Shown in pieces: positions 8,701-17,568 of a stretch of DNA of 39,228 nt. A program made the translations under genes and the position numbers. Every line of letters begins with the position of its first letter. The first letter of the stretch is position 1. The stretch comes from [Eubacterium] saphenum (lineage in GTDB: Bacteria; Bacillota; Clostridia; Oscillospirales; Ruminococcaceae), in assembly GCA_004554555.1 (NCBI GenBank), contig SFLN01000003.1:1-39228 (forward strand). Direction: 5' to 3'. Under the pieces are notes generated by a model. It had not been told where the DNA came from. It worked only from the letters and a program-made list of their open reading frames with translations, and searched no databases.

Positions 8701-9453
8701 TTACAAGAAATCGGCGATGTCAATCCAAGTAAGCAGCAGCTCGCGTTCCTCTGGACGCTTGAATTTAAGCTGCGCCGCCGCCACAATCGGCAGCCACTCC
8801 TGCACCTTTTTCTTGTCAATCTGCGCTTTCTGACAGTAGAGCTTGAGATATTTCTCGGCGCTCTCCGTGCGGTGTCTGAGGCAGAAGCCGAGATAAGTCC
8901 GCGCAACGTCCGCGAGAGGGTTGCCCTGCTTTGCCTTGAACCAATCCACAACGTACATTCCGTTTTCGTTCACGACAATGTTCTCGGGCATAAACTCCCC
9001 GTGGCAAACGCACGACGAGTCCTCCGCAGCAGCAAGCTTTGTCAGAAGCTCGTACTTTTTCACATCGTCAATCATATCCAAGCCCTCGATTGAACGCTTG
9101 AGATAATCCTTCAAGCGGCTGAGCTTCGCGGAGTGAACGCCGTTTACCTCAAGGTGCAAATCAACCATTTGCCCGAGAAGCTCCTCGGAGCGCGGCTGTT
9201 CGCGCATAATTTCATCGAGCGTTTTGCCCTTGATGAAGCTGTATTCGAGCGCCCATTTTCCGTCAACCTTTGTCGCGCCGATAATCTCGGGCATTTTCGC
9301 AAAACCCGTTTCCTCAACTCTCGTGTGAGTAAGCGCCTCGTAAAAAACCACGCTTTTCGGCTCGTCGGGCTCTTTGAATATTTTCACGCACTTGTCGCCG
9401 CTCTCGAAAACCTTGACCTTTGCGCTTTCCGAAACAAGTTTTTTCAGTTCCAT
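8701..9453 (-). CDS. Choline kinase/aminoglycoside phosphotransferase-like kinase
   Basis: A 250-residue protein kinase-fold small-molecule kinase of the APH/choline kinase superfamily. The catalytic loop is CHGEFMPENI (H151, E153, N158) and the metal-binding segment VVDWFKAKQGNPLADVA (D170). Normal family members have HxDxxxxN, so the catalytic Asp is Glu here. The acceptor is unknown. The ATG at 9453 is preferred because GGAGGG lies about 9 bases upstream; a TTG two codons earlier would sit directly on that site. It is the last gene of the long minus-strand array, 21 bases after the HD-GYP gene. A nucleotidyltransferase gene lies two genes upstream, so a kinase plus NTP-transferase pathway to an activated sugar or amino alcohol is conceivable but unproven. 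Confidence 0.7.
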   Translation of the reverse strand: MELKKLVSESAKVKVFESGDKCVKIFKEPDEPKSVVFYEALTHTRVEETGFAKMPEIIGATKVDGKWALEYSFIKGKTLDEIMREQPRSEELLGQMVDLHLEVNGVHSAKLSRLKDYLKRSIEGLDMIDDVKKYELLTKLAAAEDSSCVCHGEFMPENIVVNENGMYVVDWFKAKQGNPLADVARTYLGFCLRHRTESAEKYLKLYCQKAQIDKKKVQEWLPIVAAAQLKFKRPEERELLLTWIDIADFL

Positions 9454-9474
9454 ACCCAAATCCCTCCAAAAATT

Positions 9475-10605
9475 TTACTCGTCAATATCCCCGTTGTAAA
9501 GCCCCGTGACGGACAGTGTGAGGAAGCGGAAATCGCCCATCAAGTCGATTATCTCGCCGCCCGTGCCGCCCATTATGCGGACTGTCGGTCGGAGAACGTT
9601 GTCGTTGTCTTCGACAACAACGCCGTGCCGCCCGTCCGAGAGCGTAACCATCGTTCCCACGGGATACGGGTTGAACGCGCGCAAAAACGCCTTTGTCACG
9701 TCCAAATCAAAATGCGTGCCGCTGCCGCCGAGAATGTACTCCTCGGTTTCCGCGACAGACCACGGTTTCCGGTAAGGACGGTTTGACGTGAGCGCGTCGA
9801 ACACGTCGCAGATTGACAAAATCCTCGCGATAAGCGGGATTTTCTTGCCGGAAATTCCCGTCGGATAACCCGTTCCATCAAATTTCTCCTGGTGAAAAAG
9901 CACGCCCGAAAGCACGTTCGCGCTGAAATTTTCACCTTTTTTCAGTATGTTGTACCCGATAAGCGGGTGACGTTTGATTTCCTCGTATTCCTCATCGGTG
10001 AGCTTTCCGGGCTTGATGATTATATCGTGGTCGATGTTGGACTTGCCGATATCGTGCAGCAGTCCCGCCACGACAACCTCCTTGGTTTCCTCGGCAGACA
10101 GCCCAATTTCCCCGCACACACCCGCCCCGAGCATCGCAACTCGCAAGCAATGTTTATATGTATAATCGTCGTAGTTTTGCAGGGCAATCATCTGGTTTGC
10201 GAGAAAATTCGAGTTCCCCGCGATATCCTCGATAATATTGTCGGCGATGCTGTCAACGCGCTCCACGGACGCCTTTGAAAGCTCCTTGATTTCCTCGTTA
10301 CATTCAAAAATCCCGTTCAAATCCGTGAGCGCGCGGCTGAGATTCTGATTGATAACAGTTTCGCGGCGCTTGGTTTCCTTTTTCTTCGGCGGTTCAACTT
10401 CGCGCTTCGGTGCAACCGCACCCTCAATTCCCCCGCCGACAATGTTGACGGTTTTTATTCCGCACTCGCGCAGCTCCTCAATCATCGCATAGGACAAAAA
10501 CCGCCCTTTTTCATAAAGCAGCTTATATTCCGTTGCGCTTGTGGAATAAACATCGTCCGCGAGCTGCATTCCCTCGCGCAGCTTTTCAACCGATACAATC
10601 AGCAT
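9475..10605 (-). CDS. HD-GYP domain protein, probable cyclic-di-nucleotide phosphodiesterase
   Basis: A 376-residue protein with an N-terminal region of about 130 residues and an HD-GYP domain from about 145 to 310. Visible metal and catalytic positions are H152, H184-D185 in HDIGK, H213, H238, D243 with GTGYP (244-248), and D267/D270 in CDVFDALT. The canonical HHE of HD-GYP proteins is HQE here (238-240), so one histidine ligand is replaced. HD-GYP proteins hydrolyse cyclic di-GMP or related dinucleotides and influence surface attachment. No transmembrane segment or signal peptide is visible, so it is cytosolic. A Lys/Glu/Pro-rich linker (about 66-82) separates the domains. ATG start with GAGGT upstream. 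It sits between the nucleotidyltransferase (30-base gap) and the kinase gene. Confidence 0.85.
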   Translation of the reverse strand: MLIVSVEKLREGMQLADDVYSTSATEYKLLYEKGRFLSYAMIEELRECGIKTVNIVGGGIEGAVAPKREVEPPKKKETKRRETVINQNLSRALTDLNGIFECNEEIKELSKASVERVDSIADNIIEDIAGNSNFLANQMIALQNYDDYTYKHCLRVAMLGAGVCGEIGLSAEETKEVVVAGLLHDIGKSNIDHDIIIKPGKLTDEEYEEIKRHPLIGYNILKKGENFSANVLSGVLFHQEKFDGTGYPTGISGKKIPLIARILSICDVFDALTSNRPYRKPWSVAETEEYILGGSGTHFDLDVTKAFLRAFNPYPVGTMVTLSDGRHGVVVEDNDNVLRPTVRIMGGTGGEIIDLMGDFRFLTLSVTGLYNGDIDE

Positions 10606-10635
10606 AAAAGTACCTCAAAATTCGGGTTTCAAATC

Positions 10636-11541
10636 TCACAGCGGCGATTTGTAAACGCCCTTCTCAACATATTCCGACAAGGTTTTTTTAGCCTCGGCGG
10701 CGTCGCTTTCATAAGTTATCCCAAACCAACGGCTGTCCGTCGGAATGTCCTTCACCTTGAACCCGCGCGCCGATATTTCACGGCTCACCGCGTCCGCGAT
10801 AGTAAGCTCGGCTTTAAGCTCGTCGGGCTGGAGATTGTTGAGGAACTTCCGGAGCTGGTGCGCCAGAATGTCCATAAACCCAACGTTAAAGCCCCACATA
10901 CTCATAGAAGTAGTGTCGTCGTCGCCGAGAATTTTCTCGTAGCCGTCGTATTTTCCTCTGATAACGCCGTCCGCGCCGCGCGAAATCTGCTTCGTTTCCT
11001 CAACGGACGTGAGCAAGCCCTCGGCGCTTTTACGGCAAATTCCACGGTTTACGGGACCGTTCTCGGAGAGCGTGTTCTTGAGCAAAAAGTCAACCGAGCA
11101 AGCGTCTGCGGTCGGGTTTCTGAAAAACTCCGCAAGCGCCGCAAACGCCTTTGCGCCGTAAAAATCATCGGCATTGATAACCGCAAAATCCCCGTCAAGC
11201 GCGTCCTTGCAGCAGTAAAGCGCCTGCGCGGTTCCCCACGGCTTGGTTCTCGCGGGGAAATCATTTGCTCTCACGGGAAGATTTTCGGTTGACTGAAAAA
11301 TGTAATCGGTTTTCACAATGCGTGAAATTCTGTCGCCAATTGTGCTTTTAAACAGCTCCTCGATGTCCCTTCTGATGATGAAAAGAACGCGCGTGAAGCC
11401 GTTTTTGACCGCGTCTTGCACCGAGTAGTCAATCAGCAGCTCACCGTTCGGACCGAGCGCCTCGAGCTGTTTTATCCTGCCCGAGGAGCTGTATCGCGAG
11501 CCCATTCCCGCCGCCAAAACCACCAAAGTTAATTCCGACAT
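10636..11541 (-). CDS. NTP_transferase family sugar/choline nucleotidyltransferase
   Basis: A 301-residue nucleotidyltransferase. The N-terminal Rossmann-type signature LVVLAAGMGSRY (6-17), followed by IKQLEALGPNGELLIDYS, binds the nucleoside triphosphate and the activating lysine. NADDFYG (about 119-125) carries the metal-binding Asp residues. It would transfer a nucleoside monophosphate to a sugar phosphate or a phosphorylated amino alcohol; the sequence does not show which. ATG start with AAAGGAG at good spacing, 36 bases after valS. It shares an array with a choline kinase-like gene, which could supply a phosphorylated substrate (inference). Confidence 0.8.
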   Translation of the reverse strand: MSELTLVVLAAGMGSRYSSSGRIKQLEALGPNGELLIDYSVQDAVKNGFTRVLFIIRRDIEELFKSTIGDRISRIVKTDYIFQSTENLPVRANDFPARTKPWGTAQALYCCKDALDGDFAVINADDFYGAKAFAALAEFFRNPTADACSVDFLLKNTLSENGPVNRGICRKSAEGLLTSVEETKQISRGADGVIRGKYDGYEKILGDDDTTSMSMWGFNVGFMDILAHQLRKFLNNLQPDELKAELTIADAVSREISARGFKVKDIPTDSRWFGITYESDAAEAKKTLSEYVEKGVYKSPL

Positions 11542-11577
11542 AATATACTCCTTTAAAATTCCGACTAAAACTAAAAC

Positions 11578-14211
11578 TTACTGCAAACTCTTTATCGATT
11601 CGTTAATTTTCGCCATTTTTTCCTCAGCCTTCGCCAGCTTCGCGCGCTCGTTTTCGATTTGAGCTGCGGGTGCTTTCGAGAGGAAGCCTTGATTGTTCAG
11701 CTTGCCCGAGAGGAAGTCGATATCCTTCTGCGCCGCCTTCTTTTCCTTTTCAAGCCGCGCAAGCTCCTTCTCCTTATCGACAAGCTCGCCCATCGGCATA
11801 AATATTCTCGCCGCGTCCGTGACAACCGTTGCCATTCCGTCCGCTGAGGGAGCAGCGCTCGTTACCGTAAATTCTCCCGCGCCCGCGAGTTTCTCAAAGA
11901 ACGCCTTGCAGCCGCCGAACAGCTCGGTGAACTTGGTTTCGACAATCATCGTAACCTTCTTTGACGGAGGAACGTTCATTTCATTTCTTCTCACGCGAAC
12001 CGCGCGGATTGCCTCGACAATCTTCGAGAAGTCCTCCTGTTCCTTTGTAAACGCGAGTTTCTCGTCAAATTCGCACCACTTCGACATCATAATGCTCTCG
12101 GTTTCGCCGTGCGGAATGGACTGCCAAATCTCCTCGGTTACAAACGGCAGGAACGGGTGAAGCGTCTTCAGAACGCCCGTCATCACGAACACAAGTACCT
12201 TCTGCGCAGCAAGCGCGGTTTCTCCGCCTGCGGCAATTCTCGGCTTGGTGAGCTCGATATACCAGTCGCAGAAAACATCCCAGATGAAATCGTACAAATT
12301 GCCGATAGCAACGCCGATTTCATAAGCCTCAAGATTCGCGGTGACGTTCTTTATCATATCGTTGTACAGCGACAGAACCCACTTGTCCTCAATCGGCAAA
12401 TTCTCGGGCAAGCCGTCCGCCTCGAAGTCCTCGGGGAGGTTCATCAAAATATAACGCGACGCGTTCCACAATTTGTTGATAAAGTTGCGGGAGTTGAGCA
12501 GCTTTGTTTCCGTCCAGCGCATATCGTTTCCGGGAGCGTTGCCCGTAACCAAAGTCAAGCGCAGAGCGTCCGCGCCGTACTGGTCGATAATTTCAAGCGG
12601 GTCAACGCCGTTTCCGAGAGATTTGGACATCTTGCGTCCCTGCTCGTCGCGTACAAGACCGTGAATGAGAACGTCCTTGAACGGCTTTTCTCCCGTGTGT
12701 TCAATTCCCGAGAAAATCATTCTCGATACCCAGAAGCCGATGATATCATAGCCCGTTACGAGCGTATTTGTCGGGTAGAAATACTCCAGCTCCGCGGTCT
12801 TTTCGGGCCAGCCGAGCGTTGAGAAAGGCCAGAGTGCCGAGCTGAACCAAGTGTCGAGCGTGTCCTCGTCCTGCTTCATCGCAGCGCCGCATTTCGGGCA
12901 CTTTTCAACCTTTTCAAGCGAGATTTCCGTGTGACCGCACTCGGGATTTTGGCAGTAGTAAGCAGGAATTCTGTGTCCCCACCAAAGCTGGCGCGAGATG
13001 CACCAGTCGCGGATATTTTCCATCCAGTAGAGATAGCTGTTCTCGAAGCGCTTCGGGATATAGCGAAGCTCGCCGCTCTTGACAACATCAATTGCGGGTT
13101 TCGCAAGCTCTTTCATCGCGACAAACCACTGGAGCGACGCGCGCGGCTCAACCGTTGTACCGCAGCGCTGACAAGTGCCAACGTTGTGCTTGTGAGGAAC
13201 AACCTTGACGAGAAGTCCCTGCGCGTCCAAGTCCTCAACCATCGCCTTGCGCGCCTCATATCTGTCCATTCCCGCGTATTTTCCGCCGACGTCCGCGCGG
13301 ATTGTCGCGTCGTCGTTCATCATGTGGATAACCGCGAGGTTGTGGCGCTTTCCGACCTCAAAGTCGTTGGGGTCGTGAGCGGGCGTGATTTTAACGCAGC
13401 CCGTTCCGAATTCCATATCAACATAATCGTCCGCAACAACGGGAATTTCCCTGTCCGTGAGCGGCAGCTTCAGCATTTTCCCGACAAGGTGCGCGTAACG
13501 CTCGTCCTTCGGGTTAACGGCAACAGCGGTATCGCCGAGCAGCGTTTCGGGACGGGTTGTCGCGATTTCAACAAAGCCCGAGCCGTCGGCAATCGGGTAG
13601 TTTATGTGCCAGAAAAAGCCGTCCTGTTCCTCGTACTCGCACTCGATATCGGAGATGGACGTTTTGCAGTTCGGGCACCAGTTGATAATTCTCTCACCGT
13701 GGTAAATTAAGCCCTTGTTGTACAGGTCCATAAAGACCTTCTCGACAGCCTTTGAGCAGCCCTCGTCCAGCGTGAAACGCTCTCTCGACCAGTCGCAGGA
13801 CGAGCCGAGTTTTCTCTGCTGGAGGTCAATTCTGCCGCCGTATTCGCGCTTCCAGTCCCACGCTCTCTTGAGGAATCCGTCGCGCCCGATTTGCTCCTTG
13901 GTGACGCCCTCTTTTTTCATCGCGGCAACAATTTTCGCCTCGGTTGCAATCGAAGCGTGGTCGGTGCCGGGAAGCCAAAGCGCAGCGTAGCCCTGCATTC
14001 TTCTCCAGCGGATAAGGATATCCTGAAGCGTGCTGTCGAAAGCGTGTCCGAGGTGAAGCTGTCCCGTGATATTTGGCGGGGGCATAACTATCGTGTAAGG
14101 CTTTTTCTTGGGGTCGATTTCCGCGTGAAAATAGCCCTTTTCTTCCCAGTTTTTGTAAATTCTCTCCTCAAATTCCTTGGGATTATAGGTTTTACTTAAT
14201 TCTTTTCTCAT
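11578..14211 (-). CDS. valS: Valyl-tRNA synthetase
   Basis: Class I aminoacyl-tRNA synthetase that charges tRNA-Val. The 877 residues show the HIGH motif as HLGH (53-56) after PPPNITG, the editing (CP1) domain with TTRPETLLGD (218-227) and a zinc-type CPKCG. The tRNA-recognition element DTWFSSALWPFSTLGWP follows, then KMSKS (527-531), an anticodon-binding domain, and a C-terminal coiled coil (about 810-877) characteristic of ValRS. Length is normal. The ATG lies inside the 3' end of rqcH (20-base overlap), with GGAGGAC about 11 bases upstream, so expression is tied to rqcH. I see no T-box leader, which many Firmicutes use for this gene; at this position it would have to lie within rqcH. Confidence 0.98.
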   Translation of the reverse strand: MRKELSKTYNPKEFEERIYKNWEEKGYFHAEIDPKKKPYTIVMPPPNITGQLHLGHAFDSTLQDILIRWRRMQGYAALWLPGTDHASIATEAKIVAAMKKEGVTKEQIGRDGFLKRAWDWKREYGGRIDLQQRKLGSSCDWSRERFTLDEGCSKAVEKVFMDLYNKGLIYHGERIINWCPNCKTSISDIECEYEEQDGFFWHINYPIADGSGFVEIATTRPETLLGDTAVAVNPKDERYAHLVGKMLKLPLTDREIPVVADDYVDMEFGTGCVKITPAHDPNDFEVGKRHNLAVIHMMNDDATIRADVGGKYAGMDRYEARKAMVEDLDAQGLLVKVVPHKHNVGTCQRCGTTVEPRASLQWFVAMKELAKPAIDVVKSGELRYIPKRFENSYLYWMENIRDWCISRQLWWGHRIPAYYCQNPECGHTEISLEKVEKCPKCGAAMKQDEDTLDTWFSSALWPFSTLGWPEKTAELEYFYPTNTLVTGYDIIGFWVSRMIFSGIEHTGEKPFKDVLIHGLVRDEQGRKMSKSLGNGVDPLEIIDQYGADALRLTLVTGNAPGNDMRWTETKLLNSRNFINKLWNASRYILMNLPEDFEADGLPENLPIEDKWVLSLYNDMIKNVTANLEAYEIGVAIGNLYDFIWDVFCDWYIELTKPRIAAGGETALAAQKVLVFVMTGVLKTLHPFLPFVTEEIWQSIPHGETESIMMSKWCEFDEKLAFTKEQEDFSKIVEAIRAVRVRRNEMNVPPSKKVTMIVETKFTELFGGCKAFFEKLAGAGEFTVTSAAPSADGMATVVTDAARIFMPMGELVDKEKELARLEKEKKAAQKDIDFLSGKLNNQGFLSKAPAAQIENERAKLAKAEEKMAKINESIKSLQ

Positions 14212-15955
14212 TTCCGTGGTTGTCCTCCGTGTATTTTAAATTATTCATTTCCTCTTCATTCGGCGTGACGAAAAGCGTTTTGTTATCGGTGAAAATCACC
14301 ATTCCGGGTCGCGCGCCCGCAGGCTTTTTCACGAACTTCACCGCCGTAAAATCCACCGGCACTCCCGAGCCGTTTTTCGCCTTGGAGTGAAACGCCGCAA
14401 GCCGCGCCGCCTCAACAATAGTCCGCTCGGGCGGCTTTTTGCCGTCTGTTTTTATGATAACGTGCGAACCCGCGATGTCCTTGACGTGAAGCCAGATATC
14501 GGCTGCCTTGGACGTTTTGAGCGTGAGCTCGTCGTTTTGCTTGTTGTTTTTGCCGACCAAAATCACAAATCCGTCGCTCGACAAGAATTTCAGCGGCTCG
14601 GATTTTTTCGGCTTGCTCGCCGTCTTTTCACCGCGGATAAGCCCCTGCTCGGCAAGCTCGCGGCGGATTTCCGAAAGCTCGCTGTCGCTCTCGGCGCGCG
14701 TTACGCTGTCAAGCAAGCTCTCTAGATAGGAAAGCTCGTTTTTCCCCTCGGCAATCAGGTTCGTGAGCATTTTCTCGGCAGTGCAGAGCTTGCGATATTC
14801 CGAGTAATATTTCTGCGCGTTCTGAGCGGGAGAAAGCCGCGCGTCAAGCGAAATTTTCCGCTCCTCACCCGAGTAAAAATCCTCGAGAACCGCGCTCGTC
14901 ATACCCTTTTCCAGCCGATAAATATTCGCGTTTATAAGGTCGCCGATAACCCGCAGATTTTCCCTGTCCGCGCAGTCGGCGAGCTCCTTTTTCTGTAATT
15001 CGAGTTTACGCGCTGTCCTCTCGGCGCGGCTTTTTATCAGCTTTAACATATCCCGCGCGCGCTGGCTCACTCGGTCGGATTTCCTCTCGTAAAATTCATC
15101 AAGCAGCGCGTTCGCCGTGTCAAAACGCTTGGTCTTGAAGCTCTCGCCGTACTGATTTATATCAACAAACGAAAAATCCTTTTTCGTGCCGCTTTCATCG
15201 ATTACCTCGGTGAACTCGGCTTTCGTTTTCGCCTTTTTAAAAAACTCGCAGAAGCGCCGTTTTTGTTCATCGGTCAAATCGGCGCAAACCGCGTCCGCGT
15301 CGCCCGCCGAATAAAACGCGCACTCTCTCGCGAAAATCGGCGAAATTCCCTCCAAGACCGCAGGCAGCGCCTTTGCAAGCCTATCGGTTTTGTTCTCGAC
15401 AAGCGCGAGAATTTCGCGCGGATTTTTGTCGAAGAAATTCACTCGTTCAAGGCGCGGCGGCGTTTCGTAGACGATGTTCGGCAAAATTCTCCGAACGCCC
15501 GAAACCTCATCGGTTACGCGCTTTACGCTGTCGATAACCCGCCCGTCCCGCACGAGAATTATATTGCTGAAGCGTCCCATAATCTCGGCGATGAGGGTGT
15601 TGGTCACGATATCGCCGATTTCGTTCACGCACTCAAAATCAAAGTATAAAATTCTTTCCAGACCGTCCTGTCGGATAGCCGTCAGCCTGCCGCTGCCCAA
15701 ATGTTTTCGCAGCAGCATACAGAACATCGGCGGAGTCTGCGGGTTCTCAAACGGCGCTTCCGTGAGATTAACCCGCGCCGCGCCGCCGTTCGCCGAGAAC
15801 ACGAGCTTTTTCGCGCCCCTGTCCGCGCTGTTCGGCTTTCTGAGCGAGATGACGACCTCTTCCCGCGACGGCTGGAAAATCTTCTCAACCCGCGAGCCGA
15901 CAAGCTCCGAAAGCTCCTCGCGGACATATTTCAGCATTGCGCCGTCAAGTGACAA
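14192..15955 (-). CDS. rqcH: Rqc2 homologue RqcH (NFACT family, FbpA-like)
   Basis: Ribosome quality-control factor that binds obstructed 50S subunits and directs C-terminal alanine tailing of stalled nascent chains; older annotations call it fibronectin-binding protein A. The 587 residues have the NFACT-N domain (MSLDGAMLKYV... with GSRVEKIFQP, about 20-29), a central charged coiled coil (about 280-420) and a C-terminal NFACT-R domain beginning near FLSSDGFVILVGKNNKQND, including DIWLHVKDIAGSHVII. Start is TTG (15953-15955), with AAGGAGAA about 6 bases upstream. The stop overlaps the valS start by 20 bases. The pairing of ribosome rescue with a tRNA synthetase may be functional or just compaction. 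Confidence 0.95.
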   Translation of the reverse strand: MSLDGAMLKYVREELSELVGSRVEKIFQPSREEVVISLRKPNSADRGAKKLVFSANGGAARVNLTEAPFENPQTPPMFCMLLRKHLGSGRLTAIRQDGLERILYFDFECVNEIGDIVTNTLIAEIMGRFSNIILVRDGRVIDSVKRVTDEVSGVRRILPNIVYETPPRLERVNFFDKNPREILALVENKTDRLAKALPAVLEGISPIFARECAFYSAGDADAVCADLTDEQKRRFCEFFKKAKTKAEFTEVIDESGTKKDFSFVDINQYGESFKTKRFDTANALLDEFYERKSDRVSQRARDMLKLIKSRAERTARKLELQKKELADCADRENLRVIGDLINANIYRLEKGMTSAVLEDFYSGEERKISLDARLSPAQNAQKYYSEYRKLCTAEKMLTNLIAEGKNELSYLESLLDSVTRAESDSELSEIRRELAEQGLIRGEKTASKPKKSEPLKFLSSDGFVILVGKNNKQNDELTLKTSKAADIWLHVKDIAGSHVIIKTDGKKPPERTIVEAARLAAFHSKAKNGSGVPVDFTAVKFVKKPAGARPGMVIFTDNKTLFVTPNEEEMNNLKYTEDNHGNEKRIK

Positions 15956-15966
15956 GATAATTCTCC

Positions 15967-16152
15967 TTAATTTACCAAATCCAAATTATTAGCAATACCC
16001 GCGAGATTTTCCGACAGCCGCAGTTTTTCCAAAACCGCGCCGGTCAGCCAAATTTCACACGGTTCTTCGTTATCGAAAAGAGAGTTCGCAGAATTTTCGC
16101 GGTAATTTCTAGCGCCGCTCGTTAACCAAATTATTCGCAGCAGTACCCGCAC
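15967..16152 (-). other. Degenerate duplication of the nif3 3' end / possible small ORF
   Basis: The 175-base gap between rqcH and nif3 contains an open frame of 61 codons (GTG start inside nif3). It does not look like an independent gene. Its peptide contains EEPCEIW and ends in NLAGIANNLDLVN, while nif3 ends EEPCGYCCE and an alternate frame over its stop reads NRAGTAANNLVN. At DNA level CACGGTTCTTC occurs in both places, and CCAAAttATT...ACCCGC also recurs. This suggests a decayed tandem copy of the nif3 tail, or an extended C terminus lost by frameshift. Low confidence. Confidence 0.3.
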
Positions 16153-16910
16153 GGTTCTTCCTCAACCTCTGCGGCAAAAATCGGTATCTGCGGGAACTTT
16201 TTCGTGACAACCGCGGCAATTCGGTGAGGGGCAGACTTTTCCGTGCCGAAATGCCCCGCGTCAACGAGAGCAATCCCGCAGTTCTCCGCCTCAACCCAGA
16301 AATTGTGCTTTATATCGCCCGAAATTATCGCGCCGCAGCCCTTTTCGCGCGCGAGCTCCATAACGTGCCCGTCAACTCCCGCGCCGCAGCAAACCGCAAT
16401 TCGGTTTATCGCGCAGTCGGTTTTCTGATACTTCACGCAGTCGAGAAAAAGCGACTTCCGGCAGTGCTCCGCGAGCGCCTTTGCCGTGAACTCAAACGGC
16501 GTGTCGCAAACCGCGCCGAAGCCCTTTCCGTCCTTTTGCGTGACCTCGAGCACCTCGCTTTTTTCAAAACCGAGCAGCTCCAAAAGCGCGTCGTTCACGC
16601 CGCCGTCCGCGATATCAAAATTCGTGTGAACCGCAATCGCGGCTATGTTCTTTTCAATCAAATCGCGCACGGGGCTCCATTTCGGGATATTTTTCAAGCC
16701 CCCGAAAATGACGGGGTGATGCGAAATAATCAAATTCGCGCCCTTTTCCGCCGCCTCTTTGATAACCTTGTGCGTGATGTCAAGGCAGCAGCAAATTCCC
16801 GTGACCTCGTCGTCGCTGTCGCCGACAAGCAGCCCCGGATTATCGTAGCTCTCCGCCGTGCGAAACGGCGCGATTTCGTCAAGAAATTCGACAATTTCAG
16901 CAATCTTCAT
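16131..16910 (-). CDS. Nif3-like dinuclear metal-centre protein
   Basis: A 259-residue member of the Nif3/YqfO (GTP cyclohydrolase I type 2-like) family, which forms toroidal hexamers with a dinuclear metal site. Metal-ligand positions are visible: SHHPVIFG (H64, H65), HTNFDIADGGVN (H95, D99) and DAGHFGTEK near the C terminus. The molecular role of the family is not settled. The ATG at 16910 overlaps the trmK stop by four bases (ATGA); the open frame upstream lies within trmK and is ignored. The trmK-nif3 pair is conserved in Firmicutes. The protein ends in an odd cysteine-rich EEPCGYCCE tail whose sequence is partly repeated in the downstream gap. Confidence 0.92.
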   Translation of the reverse strand: MKIAEIVEFLDEIAPFRTAESYDNPGLLVGDSDDEVTGICCCLDITHKVIKEAAEKGANLIISHHPVIFGGLKNIPKWSPVRDLIEKNIAAIAVHTNFDIADGGVNDALLELLGFEKSEVLEVTQKDGKGFGAVCDTPFEFTAKALAEHCRKSLFLDCVKYQKTDCAINRIAVCCGAGVDGHVMELAREKGCGAIISGDIKHNFWVEAENCGIALVDAGHFGTEKSAPHRIAAVVTKKFPQIPIFAAEVEEEPCGYCCE

Positions 16911-17566
16911 CTTCCGCAGTCCACCGCAATCCTCAACACAGCCTCCGCCGTTTTCCGAAGCCGCTCGGCTTCCTCGGCAAGACCGCTTGATTTTTCCATA
17001 TTTTTCGCGTTTTTCCTGAGCTTTTCGGCGACATTCCCGAGATAAATCCTGTCGCGGTTTTTCCCGCAAAGCGCCTCGATTTCGTCAATTTCACGGGAAA
17101 TTCCCGTAAACCGCCACAGCATCACGGAATAAATTTTTCCGCCGTCCTGCGCGGTTTTCTCCTCGAGAAGCTCAAAACCCGCTTTGCAAAGCCGTTTTCG
17201 CATAACGTCAGCCTTGGTCATCGGCTGGAGGATAAAACGCGTGTTTTCGTTCTTGAAACGGCAGCGCTCGGCGATATCCGCGATAAGCTCGCCGCCCATT
17301 CCGCAGATTATCACATCGTCCGCGTAATCGATTTCGTCAAGGCCGTCCGACTTTACCGTTTCAACGCTCGTGACGCCAAGCTCCGCGAGCGTTCTCTTTG
17401 CCGCTTCAAGCGGACCGTCCTTCACATCGGACGCGATAACGCGGCAGCTTTTCTCAAGTGCCAGAGCGGCGGCAAGCCTTGCGTGGTCACAGCCCACGTC
17501 CACGGATACAACTCCGCTTCGGCAAAACCCAAACGCCGCTCCGAGCCTGTTGTCGAGATTAACCAA
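16907..17566 (-). CDS. trmK: tRNA (adenine(22)-N1)-methyltransferase
   Basis: SAM-dependent methyltransferase that modifies A22 in the D-loop of some tRNAs. The 219-residue protein shows the SAM-binding motif VDVGCDHARLA (about 22-32), an acidic motif II VIASDVKDGPLEAA and the family's IICGMGGELIADI near residue 90, plus FILQPMTKADVMR. A C-terminal helical, lysine-rich part follows as in B. subtilis TrmK. Start is probably TTG (17564-17566), two bases after the stop of the DUF1858 gene, with GCAGG inside that gene as ribosome site. The stop overlaps the nif3 start, giving a tightly coupled three-gene unit. Confidence 0.92.
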   Translation of the reverse strand: MVNLDNRLGAAFGFCRSGVVSVDVGCDHARLAAALALEKSCRVIASDVKDGPLEAAKRTLAELGVTSVETVKSDGLDEIDYADDVIICGMGGELIADIAERCRFKNENTRFILQPMTKADVMRKRLCKAGFELLEEKTAQDGGKIYSVMLWRFTGISREIDEIEALCGKNRDRIYLGNVAEKLRKNAKNMEKSSGLAEEAERLRKTAEAVLRIAVDCGR

Positions 17567-17568
17567 AA

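Noticed and set aside
9475..11541. AmgK/MurU-like amino-sugar recycling from the kinase and nucleotidyltransferase genes
   Set aside because: Family resemblance only; the two genes are separated by an HD-GYP gene, the kinase lacks the catalytic Asp and no other recycling gene is present.
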